From an uncultured Veillonellaceae bacterium (GTDB taxonomy: Bacteria; Bacillota; Negativicutes; Veillonellales; Dialisteraceae): a stretch of DNA of 8,488 nt. Both the position numbers and the translations under genes were made by a program. The notes beneath the pieces are model-generated. The model was given only the letters and a program-made list of their open reading frames with translations. It searched no databases and was not told the origin of the DNA. Shown here in pieces: positions 1 to 6,214 of the stretch (its first letter is position 1; the number at the start of each line of letters is the position of its first letter). Location: the NCBI GenBank assembly GCA_958439155.1, contig CAUBUJ010000070.1:1-8488 (forward strand), read 5' to 3'.

Positions 1-186
1 TCCATGAACTCATTGGTCCCAGCCTGCATCATCGGCAGCCATGACGCACCATCCGCCCGGCCTGCAAGAACTCCGCCGCCCATTGTATTTTAGGCGGCGC
101 ACCACCCCTCTGCGCCCTGCGCTTTGCGCTCTGCACCCCGTGACCGTGACACACTTACCCATTTCCGCACTTGGCGCCCTAAGCAT
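1..186. other. Gene-free stretch at the window edge
   Basis: I see no convincing gene here. One rightward frame is open from the window edge to a TAG at 91-93, but its translation is low-complexity and recalls no family, so it could be the tail of a gene outside the window or chance. The recognisable content is the intergenic repeat at about 61-149 and, just beyond, the terminator of the leftward operon. Confidence 0.5.
61..149 (-). repeat. Intergenic repeat, copy A (about 90 bp)
   Basis: This segment matches the reverse complement of 5804-5892 at roughly four bases in five by eye, with a few small indels. A 15-base identical core (CCCCTCTGCGCCCTG) starts at 105, and TGCGCTCTGC at 125-134 is also shared. 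A perfect 7-bp inverted repeat (CGCCGCC 74-80, GGCGGCG 93-99, 12-base AT-rich loop) forms a hairpin at one end; the other end is built of short GCGCAGAG-like units. On the minus strand it lies just downstream of the permease and its terminator, as copy B lies just downstream of the MFS gene. It is non-coding and resembles small REP/MITE-like intergenic repeats; the family is unknown to me. Confidence 0.7.
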
Positions 187-228
187 AAAAAAAGACCCTG
201 TAAGCCGGGATACAATACCGGTCACAGG
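187..228 (-). terminator. Rho-independent terminator of the aminotransferase-permease operon
   Basis: Read on the minus strand, CCTGTGACCGG (228-218) pairs with CCCGGCTTACAGG (209-197): about 11 base pairs including one G-T pair and a single bulged C, with an 8-base loop. It is followed by GTC and a run of seven T (193-187). It lies about 50 bases past the permease stop codon, in the right place and orientation to end that transcript. Confidence 0.88.
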
Positions 229-275
229 ATCTGGGGGGCTGTATTTCCCTCATCCCTAAGGATTCATCGGGAGGA

Positions 276-1682
276 TTATGCTTTTGCCGGCGCCGCGGAG
301 GCTGCTGCTTTCTGGCAGTGTTCTTTCACGCGGTACACCACATATACGAGGGACATCCACAGGGCGGCGATGACGAGGGCCACTCTCGTGTCGGCCATGC
401 TGGCGATGCCGGTGATGACTACGGCGATGAAGAAGAGCGCCAGGTAGTCAGCGATGGGATAGAGCGGGCTCTTGTAGGAGATGGCATCTTCTGTACCCTG
501 CGCTTTCCGGATGCGCCGGAATTTCAGGTGGGACAGGATGATGCAGGTCCAGTTGCACAGGAGGCCGCACACGGTGACAGAGGAGAAAATTTTGAATACA
601 TCATTGGGCATGAGGAAGTTCAATACGATGCCCATGAACATAATGGCGAAAACCAGGAGGATCGCGTTGGCCGGAACGCCGCCGCGGTTCACTTTGCCGA
701 GGATGGCCGGCGCATTGTGCTGGAGAGCCATGTTGTACAATTTCCGGCTGTGGAAGAAAATGGAAGAATTCACTGCGGAGAGCACTGCTGTAATGACGAC
801 CAGGTTCATAATGGATGCCGCGCCGGGGATGCCCATCATGTCGAAGACGCGGACGAAGGGGCTGCCCTTGCCGGTGAGTTCGGTCCAGGGGAAGATCGCC
901 ACGAGAACGAAGGTGGCGCCTACATAGAAGATGAGGAGACGCCAGAAGGTGGCGTTCACGGCGGAGCGCATGGTCTTTTTCACATCTTTCACTTCGCCTG
1001 CAGCCATGCCCAGATCTTCAATGCCGCCGAAGGAGAAGGCTACAATGACGATGGCCAGGAAGGCACCGTACATGCCGTGCGGCGCGTAGCCGCCGTAATC
1101 GAAGAGATTGGAGAAGCCGATAGGCACACCGTTATGGCCGACGCCGAAGAAAATCATCGCCGCGCCGCAGATGAGGAGAACCACAATGGCGAGCACTTTC
1201 ACCAGGGAGAACCAGAATTCCGTTTCCCCGAAGAATTTCACGCTGAAAATATTGACAGCGAAGACGAGAGCTACCGCGCACGCCGCCGAGACCCAGATGG
1301 GAATATCCGGGAACCAGAACTGGACGTACACGCCGAGCGCATTGAGCTCGGCGGCCGTGACCGCCAGAATGGATACGAAAGAATTCCATCCGCAGAGGAA
1401 GCCCAGGTACGGGCTCACGTAGCGCCGGGCATAGGACACGAAGGACCCGGATACCGGTTCTTCCACGGCCATTTCCCCAAGGCAGCGGACGATCACGTAA
1501 ATGGCTACCGCCGCGAGAAGGTACACCAGGGAAATCGCCGGCCCTGCCGTTTTGATGGCCCAGGCTGATCCATAGAACAGGCCGGTCCCGATGGCGCCGC
1601 CAATGGCGATCATTTCAATATGACGGCTCTTTAAATTTCGCTTCAGCTCTTCTTTTTCGTAGGTTTCTACTGTGTTTGTCAT
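276..1682 (-). CDS. AAT/APC-family amino acid permease
   Basis: A 468-residue polytopic inner-membrane protein that should import an amino acid by proton symport. Length and hydrophobic pattern fit the 12-helix amino acid transporter (AAT) family of the APC superfamily, which includes LysP, ProY, GabP and AnsP. The family's N-terminal signature is clear: a charged cytosolic head, then GGAIGTGLF at residues 28-36 in broken helix 1, and a Gly-Glu-Met-Ala segment near 69-72. The helix 6 region FSFGGIEDLGMAAGEV (216-231) matches the family's substrate-binding stretch, although 'GIEDLG' is less usual than 'GxELxG'. The tail is Ala/Lys-rich. Start: ATG at 1682 preceded by a GGGGGGA ribosome binding site with a 7-base spacer. 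It follows the aminotransferase by 64 bases with no terminator visible between, so the two are probably co-transcribed. The amino acid carried cannot be read from the sequence. Confidence 0.93.
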   Translation of the reverse strand: MTNTVETYEKEELKRNLKSRHIEMIAIGGAIGTGLFYGSAWAIKTAGPAISLVYLLAAVAIYVIVRCLGEMAVEEPVSGSFVSYARRYVSPYLGFLCGWNSFVSILAVTAAELNALGVYVQFWFPDIPIWVSAACAVALVFAVNIFSVKFFGETEFWFSLVKVLAIVVLLICGAAMIFFGVGHNGVPIGFSNLFDYGGYAPHGMYGAFLAIVIVAFSFGGIEDLGMAAGEVKDVKKTMRSAVNATFWRLLIFYVGATFVLVAIFPWTELTGKGSPFVRVFDMMGIPGAASIMNLVVITAVLSAVNSSIFFHSRKLYNMALQHNAPAILGKVNRGGVPANAILLVFAIMFMGIVLNFLMPNDVFKIFSSVTVCGLLCNWTCIILSHLKFRRIRKAQGTEDAISYKSPLYPIADYLALFFIAVVITGIASMADTRVALVIAALWMSLVYVVYRVKEHCQKAAASAAPAKA

Positions 1683-1746
1683 TGTAATTCCCCCCTATGG
1701 CGGGACATACCGCCGAAAATATATGAAATATGAAACAGTTCAGGCG

Positions 1747-2958
1747 CTACACCGCCTGAGCGCGGCAGCCCATGATATGGCGGGCCGCCTCTCCGAAACG
1801 CTTCGAAGCTTCCACCAGTTCCTCCATGGAGGGATAGGTGAAATTGAGACGAAGCGCCCGTCCCGGATTGCGCGCCGGATCGACGGAGAAGGAGACGGAA
1901 GGCACGGCGCCGACGCGGCAGCGGAAACATTCATTGAACATGTCTTCCAAGGAAACTGAAGGAGGAAGCATGGCCCAGAGGAACATGCCTCCGTCAGGAT
2001 GGGTATAGGTAATGCCTTCCGGGGAACAAGCCTTGAGAGTCTCTTCCATGAGGAGGCACCGCTTCTTGTACATGGCGGAAATCTCCTTGATGTGCCCCTC
2101 GTAATCGATGGCGATGATGACAGAGGCGATGGCTTTCTGCATCATCAGCGCCGATTCCCCGGCAAGGGCGGATTTCATGGCTTTCAATTTTTCCGCGAAG
2201 AAATCCGGCGCGTAGAGGTATCCCACCCGGAGGCCTGGGGAAATGGTTTTGGAATAGGACCCGGCGAAGATCACCCGCTGGTCCGGATCCATTGCCGCAA
2301 AGCACGGTACCGGCTCTCCCCGGAAGCGGATGTCGCCGTAGGGATCGTCTTCATAGAGGAGCAGATCATACTGGCGGGCCACTTCGTAAATTTCCTGTCT
2401 CCGGAAGAGCGGCATGGTGACGCCGGTGGGATTGTGGAAATTCGGATTGAGGTAGACCATACGGCCTTTTCCTTCCCGGGCGGCCCGGGCGAGATCCTCT
2501 GGAATCATGCCGTATTCGTCAGCCTTGATGGAAACAGCGCGGCATCCGGCCGCATTGGCCGCGTCGATAGCGCCGCAGAAGGAGAAGTCTTCAAAATAAA
2601 TTTCCTCTCCTTCGTCGCAGAGTGCCAGCGGCGCCAGACCCAGCCCCTGGGAGCTTCCTGCGAGAGATACGATGGAGCGCCCTTCCGCGGGGAAGCCTTT
2701 TACTTCTACGAGACGCTTTTTCGTAAGCTGCCGGAAGAGGGCGTCCCCATTGCGGGGACCGTATTCGAAGAGTTCCATCAGATCTCCTTTGAGGAGATTT
2801 TCTATGGATTCTTTGATGGCCTTCGCCGGGATGGCAGCCGGCGCGGGATTGCCGATAGCCAGGGAAATGAATCCTGGAATCGCTGCGCCGCGCTCGCTCA
2901 CTTCGCGGATCAGATTCGGCGTCATATGAGTGGTTTTCGCTGGAAAGGTGTACTTCAT
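1747..2958 (-). CDS. PLP-dependent aminotransferase (fold type I, 2-aminoadipate aminotransferase/LysN-like)
   Basis: A 403-residue cytosolic enzyme that should move the amino group of an amino acid to a 2-oxo acid. Fold-type I landmarks are in order: N-terminal GNPAP (36-40); a glycine-rich segment AGSSQGLGL (100-108); NPTG (176-179) with the cofactor-contacting Asn; YEDDPYG (202-208) with the Asp that contacts the pyridine nitrogen; SYSKTISPGLRVGY (234-247) with Lys237 as the Schiff-base lysine; and Arg370 in ALRLNF for substrate carboxylate binding. This pattern fits the LysN/2-aminoadipate group, whose members accept broad aromatic, branched or aminoadipate substrates. No N-terminal GntR DNA-binding domain is present, so it is not a MocR regulator. 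I chose ATG 2958 because GGGAGG lies 6 bases upstream. An in-frame ATG at 3027 would add 23 residues, but those codons run through a terminator-like hairpin. It heads an operon with the permease. Confidence 0.92.
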   Translation of the reverse strand: MKYTFPAKTTHMTPNLIREVSERGAAIPGFISLAIGNPAPAAIPAKAIKESIENLLKGDLMELFEYGPRNGDALFRQLTKKRLVEVKGFPAEGRSIVSLAGSSQGLGLAPLALCDEGEEIYFEDFSFCGAIDAANAAGCRAVSIKADEYGMIPEDLARAAREGKGRMVYLNPNFHNPTGVTMPLFRRQEIYEVARQYDLLLYEDDPYGDIRFRGEPVPCFAAMDPDQRVIFAGSYSKTISPGLRVGYLYAPDFFAEKLKAMKSALAGESALMMQKAIASVIIAIDYEGHIKEISAMYKKRCLLMEETLKACSPEGITYTHPDGGMFLWAMLPPSVSLEDMFNECFRCRVGAVPSVSFSVDPARNPGRALRLNFTYPSMEELVEASKRFGEAARHIMGCRAQAV

Positions 2959-2973
2959 CTGAATCCTCCCTGT

Positions 2974-3008
2974 AAAAGAAAAAAGACCTATCTTGATGGA
3001 TACGTCTT
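2974..3008 (-). terminator. Terminator-like hairpin in the aminotransferase leader (possible attenuator)
   Basis: On the minus strand AAGACGTATC (3008-2999) pairs with GATAGGTCTT (2992-2983): nine pairs and one G-G mismatch, loop CATCAA, followed at once by TTTT-C-TTTT (2982-2974). The ribosome binding site of the aminotransferase begins four bases later. No gene lies upstream in this direction for it to terminate, so it most likely sits inside the operon's own 5' leader and could act by premature termination. I could not identify an antiterminator partner. Confidence 0.6.
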
Positions 3009-3111
3009 TGTGATGTCTGCGGATCATAGATTTCCGCGTGGATGAACTTGTATGGGCTTTTCGTTCCCGATGGTCATGTTATACCATGAAGGCTCGCTAT
3101 GCGGAAAATGC

Positions 3112-3120
3112 ATTATAACA
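3112..3120 (-). promoter_or_regulatory. Extended -10 promoter candidate for the aminotransferase operon
   Basis: The minus strand reads TGTTATAAT, an extended -10 element (TGn plus a consensus -10). No good -35 is visible, which is tolerated by extended -10 promoters. Transcription would start near 3105, giving a leader of about 145 bases that includes the terminator-like hairpin. A weaker alternative -10 (TATAAC, minus strand) lies at 3083-3078 inside a 16-bp dyad (TCATG-N6-CATGA), which would suit an operator. Confidence 0.45.
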
Positions 3121-3202
3121 CTCCCTCCCATAAGCGGAGGCTATGGCAGGGGAAGGAGAGATTCCTGAAATGGCAGGGAAATGGAAGGGGAAAGGGCGGA
3201 GA

Positions 3203-3278
3203 CAGGCAGCGGGACCGTCATAGGGGAGGCGGCGTAGGCGCATAGGAAGACGGATACGGGAAAAAGAGGGGCTGCCTG
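3203..3278. repeat. Nested inverted repeats in a purine-rich tract
   Basis: A perfect 8-bp inverted repeat (CAGGCAGC 3203-3210, GCTGCCTG 3271-3278) encloses a second one (CCGTC 3215-3219, GACGG 3249-3253) and a direct repeat of CATAGG. The surrounding plus strand is strongly purine-rich. It could fold as a two-tier stem in RNA from either strand or be a structured DNA site. There is no coding explanation, and I recognise no RNA family. Confidence 0.4.
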
Positions 3279-3379
3279 CAGGGGGAAGGGACTATTTTCG
3301 TGATTTCTTCTTTTTTCTGCCATAACCGGAGCGCATGGGCTGTATAAGAAAGGGCCATTGGGAGAATGGTCTCCGCCCA

Positions 3380-3388
3380 TGTTATAAC
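3380..3388 (+). promoter_or_regulatory. Extended -10 promoter candidate for the dehydrogenase-MFS operon
   Basis: TGTTATAAC is an extended -10 element; TTGGGA at 3358-3363 is a weak possible -35 at a long 19-base spacing. Transcription would start near 3395. The RNA would then open with a small hairpin (TACAA 3396-3400, GAAA tetraloop, TTGTA 3405-3409), a layout often seen at stable mRNA 5' ends. TATAGT at 3391-3396 is an alternative -10. Confidence 0.45.
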
Positions 3389-3437
3389 GGTATAGTACAA
3401 GAAATTGTATGCCTGAGAAATAAAAATAAGGCAATGG

Positions 3438-3474
3438 CGCATGGGACCGCGGGGACCATGCGATTTTTCATTTT
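3438..3474 (+). terminator. Terminator-like hairpin in the dehydrogenase leader (possible attenuator)
   Basis: CGCATGG (3438-3444) pairs perfectly with CCATGCG (3456-3462) around an 11-base GC-rich loop, followed by ATTTTTCATTTT. It lies directly before the GGGGGG ribosome binding site (3475-3480) of the dehydrogenase and has no upstream gene to end, so it probably sits in the leader and may control read-through. The stem-loop includes TGGGACCGCG (3442-3451), which matches the T-box core TGGNACCGCG. I see no stem I or specifier loop, and the leader seems too short for a standard T-box, so I do not call it one. Confidence 0.55.
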
Positions 3475-3486
3475 GGGGGGATTTCT

Positions 3487-4485
3487 ATGAAAGTAGGCAT
3501 TTTCAGCAATCTTCGCGGCGGTCCGGGTCGCTTCACGCCCTATCTTGGGGAGAACCCAGGGCATCTCGAATTTGTACTCCTTCCCGGCGAGCCGGACCGG
3601 GCGCACCTGCCGGAGCTCCAGAAGGCAGGATGCGAGGCGCTCATTTATTTCAATGATCACAAAGAGAGCGTGGACTATTTCAGAGAGCTCGCCCGTCTCG
3701 GGGTACGGTACCTTGTGACATGCAGCGCCGGCTATGACCAGTTTGATCTGGACGCGATGAAAGCGTGCGGCCTCCGCGGCGCCAATGTGCCCCAGTATTC
3801 GCCCAATGCCATCGCCGAGCATACGGTGATGATGACGCTCGCCCTTCTGCGGCACCTGAAAGTGCAGTTCCGCCGGATCCGGGAGCACCGTTTCGGCGTG
3901 GACGGCCTCACCGGGCGGGAAATGCGGAATATGAAAGTGGGCATCGTCGGGTATGGCCGCATCGGGCGGGTCACGGCGGAATGTCTCTCCGGTTTCCATC
4001 CGAAGGAAATCCTTTTCTACGACCATCATAAAAAAGAAGGCGGCCCGGCGCGGCAGGTCACGCTTCAGGAGCTCTACCGTGAATCGGATATCATTCTTTT
4101 CCACTGTTCCTATACCGAGGCGAATCACCATATGGTGAATGCCAAGACCCTTTCAGAAATGAAGGACGGCGTCATTCTCGTAAACAGCGCCAGAGGGCCT
4201 CTCTTCGATACGGCAGCGGTGCTGGCAGGCCTTGCGAGCGGCAAGATCGGGGCGCTCGGCCTGGACGTCATGGAAAATGAAATTGCCCTTCGCCGGGACA
4301 AGGGAGATCTCACAAAAGAAATGGAAGCCCTGCTGGACAAATTGCTCGCTTATGACAATGTGATCTACACCTCTCACACAGCGTTCCTCACGGACGAGGC
4401 GGAACGGAATATGGCGGAGACCACTGTGGAAAATCTCCGGGAGTACGCCGAAACTGGCCAATGCGAAAATGAGCTGGTACACTGA
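3487..4485 (+). CDS. D-isomer-specific 2-hydroxyacid dehydrogenase (D-lactate dehydrogenase-like)
   Basis: A 332-residue cytosolic enzyme that should reduce a 2-oxo acid to the D-2-hydroxy acid with NADH. Landmarks: catalytic-domain segment TCSAGYDQFDLDA (78-90); NVPQYSPNAIAEHTV (100-114) before the interdomain helix; the Rossmann motif GIVGYGRIG (152-160); an acidic residue, Asp179, after beta-2, as expected for NAD preference; NSARG (233-237) with catalytic Arg236; LDVMENE (259-265) with Glu265; and SHTAF (296-300) with catalytic His297. The Arg/Glu/His spacing and the length match the D-lactate/D-2-hydroxyisocaproate dehydrogenase group. Start: ATG 3487 with GGGGGG six bases upstream. The MFS gene follows after 92 bases. 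Substrate is unresolved: pyruvate, or branched or aromatic 2-oxo acids made by the divergent aminotransferase. Confidence 0.93.
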   Translation: MKVGIFSNLRGGPGRFTPYLGENPGHLEFVLLPGEPDRAHLPELQKAGCEALIYFNDHKESVDYFRELARLGVRYLVTCSAGYDQFDLDAMKACGLRGANVPQYSPNAIAEHTVMMTLALLRHLKVQFRRIREHRFGVDGLTGREMRNMKVGIVGYGRIGRVTAECLSGFHPKEILFYDHHKKEGGPARQVTLQELYRESDIILFHCSYTEANHHMVNAKTLSEMKDGVILVNSARGPLFDTAAVLAGLASGKIGALGLDVMENEIALRRDKGDLTKEMEALLDKLLAYDNVIYTSHTAFLTDEAERNMAETTVENLREYAETGQCENELVH

Positions 4486-4505
4486 AGAAAATCCATGTCC
4501 ACAGT

Positions 4506-4549
4506 CCTGGAAAAACGGGCCTTACCGGCATTTTCCGCGGATTTCCAGG
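4506..4549 (+). repeat. Inverted repeat between the dehydrogenase and MFS genes
   Basis: CCTGGAAA (4506-4513) is perfectly repeated in inverse as TTTCCAGG (4542-4549). A competing pair overlaps it: GGAAAA (4509-4514) with TTTTCC (4531-4536). There is no T-run after either, so it is not an evident terminator. It could stabilise or process the mRNA, or adjust expression between the two genes. Confidence 0.4.
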
Positions 4550-4577
4550 TCTGCCGTCTTTCCAAGCGAGGTTTCCT

Positions 4578-5786
4578 ATGAATTGGAAAATAGTGCTGAT
4601 CATCTTGTCGTGCAATGTGCTCTTCATGTCCGCCAGCTATACCATGCTCATTCCCTTCCTGCCGATGTACCTGGTGCGGGAACTGGGCGTCTCTGAAGAA
4701 GATGTGAGCCTCTGGTCAGGGGTGGTCTTTTCTTCCACCTTCATCGTGAGCGCTGTGATGGCACCCATCTGGGGCCGCATGGCGGACAAACACGGCAAGC
4801 GCTCCATGGCGATCCGGGCGGCGCTCCTCCTGTCGGCGTCGTACTTCCTTGGCGGCATCGTCAGATCCCCGGAGGAGCTCACCATGATGCGCATCTTCCA
4901 GGGCTTTGCTGCCGGGCTCTGGCCAATGGCGCTCGCCATTATGACGCTCTACGCGCCGAAAGAAAAGCTCGGCTTCTCTCTGGGCGTCATGCAGGGCGCT
5001 CTCATGGGAGGCAACGTGCTGGGTCCCCTCTTCGGCGGGGGCTTTGCTGAACTTTTCGGGATGCGCCTCTCCTTCTTCGCTGCGTCCTTCTGCCTCTTCG
5101 TGAATGCGCTCTTCTTCATCTTCGTCATCAAGGAACCGCCGGCGCCGGCAGAAGAGAAACAAGAAAAAGCCTCTGCCGGGAGCCTCTGGCACAGGCCTCT
5201 CATCCGGCACATGCTGATCTACGCAGTCTTCGTGCAGATGGTGATCCTCCTGATCCAGCCCATCCTCACTACCTACGTGGCGGAACTGGCAGGAAATCTG
5301 CCGAACCTGATCTTCATTTCCGGCTTCGTCTTCTCTCTCGGCGGCTTTGCCAGCGTCATCGCCGCGCCCCTCTGGGGGAAACTGGGCCAGTCCAAAGGAT
5401 TCATGCGGACCTTCCTCCTCTCCCTCGTCGGCGCAGGCGTGCTCTTTCTCCTCCAGGGACTGCCCCGGTCGCTTTACATATTCGCTGTCCTCCAATTTGC
5501 GATCGGCCTCTTCTTCGCAGGCATTCATCCTTCCATCAATGCCCTCCTTGCGTCCCACACGCCGGCAGAAATGAAAGGAAGCATCTTCGGCGTCCTTTTC
5601 TCAGCGCAGCAAATGGGCTGCATCATCGGCCCCCTCCTGGGCGGGACAGTGGCGACCCTTTTCGGGGAGAGCTATGTCTTCTACACCGCAGGGTTCATGC
5701 TCCTCGCCATCGCCGCCGTCGCCTGCCGCCAGGAAGCCGCGGGCGAAGGGCTCCATATGCCTCATTCGTTTTTTCCTCATTTCTGA
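4578..5786 (+). CDS. MFS transporter, DHA1-type (drug:proton antiporter-like) exporter
   Basis: A 402-residue inner-membrane protein with 12 predicted helices in two halves, split by a polar loop near residues 187-205. Motif A is intact between helices 2 and 3 (GRMADKHGKR, 66-75). Motif B is seen in helix 4 (R105, Q108, G109). The antiporter motif C is clear in helix 5 (NVLGPLFGG, 146-154), with an echo in the C-terminal half (IIGPLLGG, 349-356). Motif C is typical of proton-coupled exporters, so export is more likely than uptake. Start: ATG 4578 with GAGG six bases upstream. It follows the dehydrogenase by 92 bases in the same direction and is probably in its operon. The cargo could be a drug-like compound or, by context, the hydroxy acid made by the dehydrogenase. 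A terminator-like hairpin follows inside repeat copy B. Confidence 0.92.
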   Translation: MNWKIVLIILSCNVLFMSASYTMLIPFLPMYLVRELGVSEEDVSLWSGVVFSSTFIVSAVMAPIWGRMADKHGKRSMAIRAALLLSASYFLGGIVRSPEELTMMRIFQGFAAGLWPMALAIMTLYAPKEKLGFSLGVMQGALMGGNVLGPLFGGGFAELFGMRLSFFAASFCLFVNALFFIFVIKEPPAPAEEKQEKASAGSLWHRPLIRHMLIYAVFVQMVILLIQPILTTYVAELAGNLPNLIFISGFVFSLGGFASVIAAPLWGKLGQSKGFMRTFLLSLVGAGVLFLLQGLPRSLYIFAVLQFAIGLFFAGIHPSINALLASHTPAEMKGSIFGVLFSAQQMGCIIGPLLGGTVATLFGESYVFYTAGFMLLAIAAVACRQEAAGEGLHMPHSFFPHF

Positions 5787-5803
5787 GGCAATGGATGTGT
5801 CTG

Positions 5804-5892
5804 CGTCATGGCAGCGGGGAGCAGAGCGCAGAGTTCAGGGCGCAGAGGGGCGGTGCCGCCTTAAAATAATGGGCAGCGGCGTTTTTATAGGA
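5804..5892 (+). repeat. Intergenic repeat, copy B (about 90 bp)
   Basis: Inverted partner of the repeat at 61-149, about four bases in five identical by eye. It starts 17 bases after the MFS stop codon. Relative to its upstream gene it has the same orientation as copy A has to the permease: GCGCAGAG-type units first, AT-rich-loop hairpin last. Two copies at the 3' side of unrelated genes within 6 kb suggest a dispersed genomic repeat family. Confidence 0.7.
5855..5886 (+). terminator. Terminator-like hairpin inside repeat copy B
   Basis: GCCGC (5855-5859) pairs with GCGGC (5876-5880) across an AT-rich loop, followed by GTTTTT (5881-5886). It lies about 70 bases after the MFS stop codon in the right orientation, and no other terminator is visible there, so this repeat may serve as the operon's terminator. 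The stem is short, so efficiency is uncertain. Confidence 0.45.
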
Positions 5893-6138
5893 CTGGGCAC
5901 CGCATAGGCTTAGTCCGATACCCATGGCGTCATCTCGACCGGACGTACTCATCGATATGGGCTGTACGTAATAAAAATGTACGAGAAAGAGTGGAGGCCT
6001 TTAGGGTAAATCTTTCGTATCCTGTTGTTCATGACATGCTTTTCCCGGGCATAAAAGAAATAGAACTTTCATCGAAATCGAAAGGCTCGCCCCAGGTGGG
6101 GAGGAAAGTGTGCCGGTGGTCATGCCTGTGCTGCGGAC

Positions 6139-6177
6139 ATTAAGGAGATGGCTGTGCCTGTTTCCTTAATCGGAAAC
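6139..6177 (+). repeat. Hairpin with mutually exclusive pairing
   Basis: ATTAAGGA (6139-6146) pairs perfectly with TCCTTAAT (6163-6170); the stem extends inward to about 11 pairs with G-T wobbles. The 3' arm can instead pair with the next bases: GTTTCC (6160-6165) with GGAAAC (6172-6177), loop TTAATC. Two stems sharing one arm is the geometry of an RNA switch, but no T-run follows and I recognise no riboswitch family. The only assigned promoter lies downstream, so it is unknown whether this is transcribed. Confidence 0.4.
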
Positions 6178-6214
6178 GCGGGTCTAGTGCCGAAGGTGAC
6201 TGAGAGGGATGCTC

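Larger units (their letters stand above)
3028..3486. other. Divergent control region between the two operons
   Basis: About 460 bases without a gene, between the leftward aminotransferase operon and the rightward dehydrogenase operon. It holds extended -10 motifs for each direction (3112-3120 minus, 3380-3388 plus) and a dyad TCATG-N6-CATGA at 74-89 bases past 3000 (3074-3089), just downstream of the minus-strand -10. It also holds a plus-strand purine-rich tract at about 3137-3290 with nested inverted repeats, and the leader hairpins described separately. Short open frames here are purine-tract or chance translations resembling no family. Confidence 0.55.

Noticed and set aside
318..1568. 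Long 416-codon open frame on the plus strand opposite the permease
   Set aside because: Its translation is rich in His, Asp, Glu and Gly with no domain, as expected from the antisense of a GC-rich membrane-protein gene. The opposite strand encodes a clear permease with a ribosome binding site.
1690..1695. G6 runs at the ribosome binding sites of the permease (1690-1695, minus strand) and the dehydrogenase (3475-3480) as phase-variation tracts
   Set aside because: Six G is at the normal length for G-rich ribosome binding sites here and occurs at two genes; length changes there would alter spacing only slightly. No evidence of switching.
1999..3045. 348-codon open frame opposite the aminotransferase
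   Set aside because: Antisense shadow: no recognisable motifs, while the minus strand shows all fold-type I aminotransferase landmarks.
4716..5558. 280-codon minus-strand frame opposite the MFS gene
   Set aside because: Composed mostly of Glu, Asp, His and Arg, the usual antisense of a hydrophobic transporter; no start signals of note.
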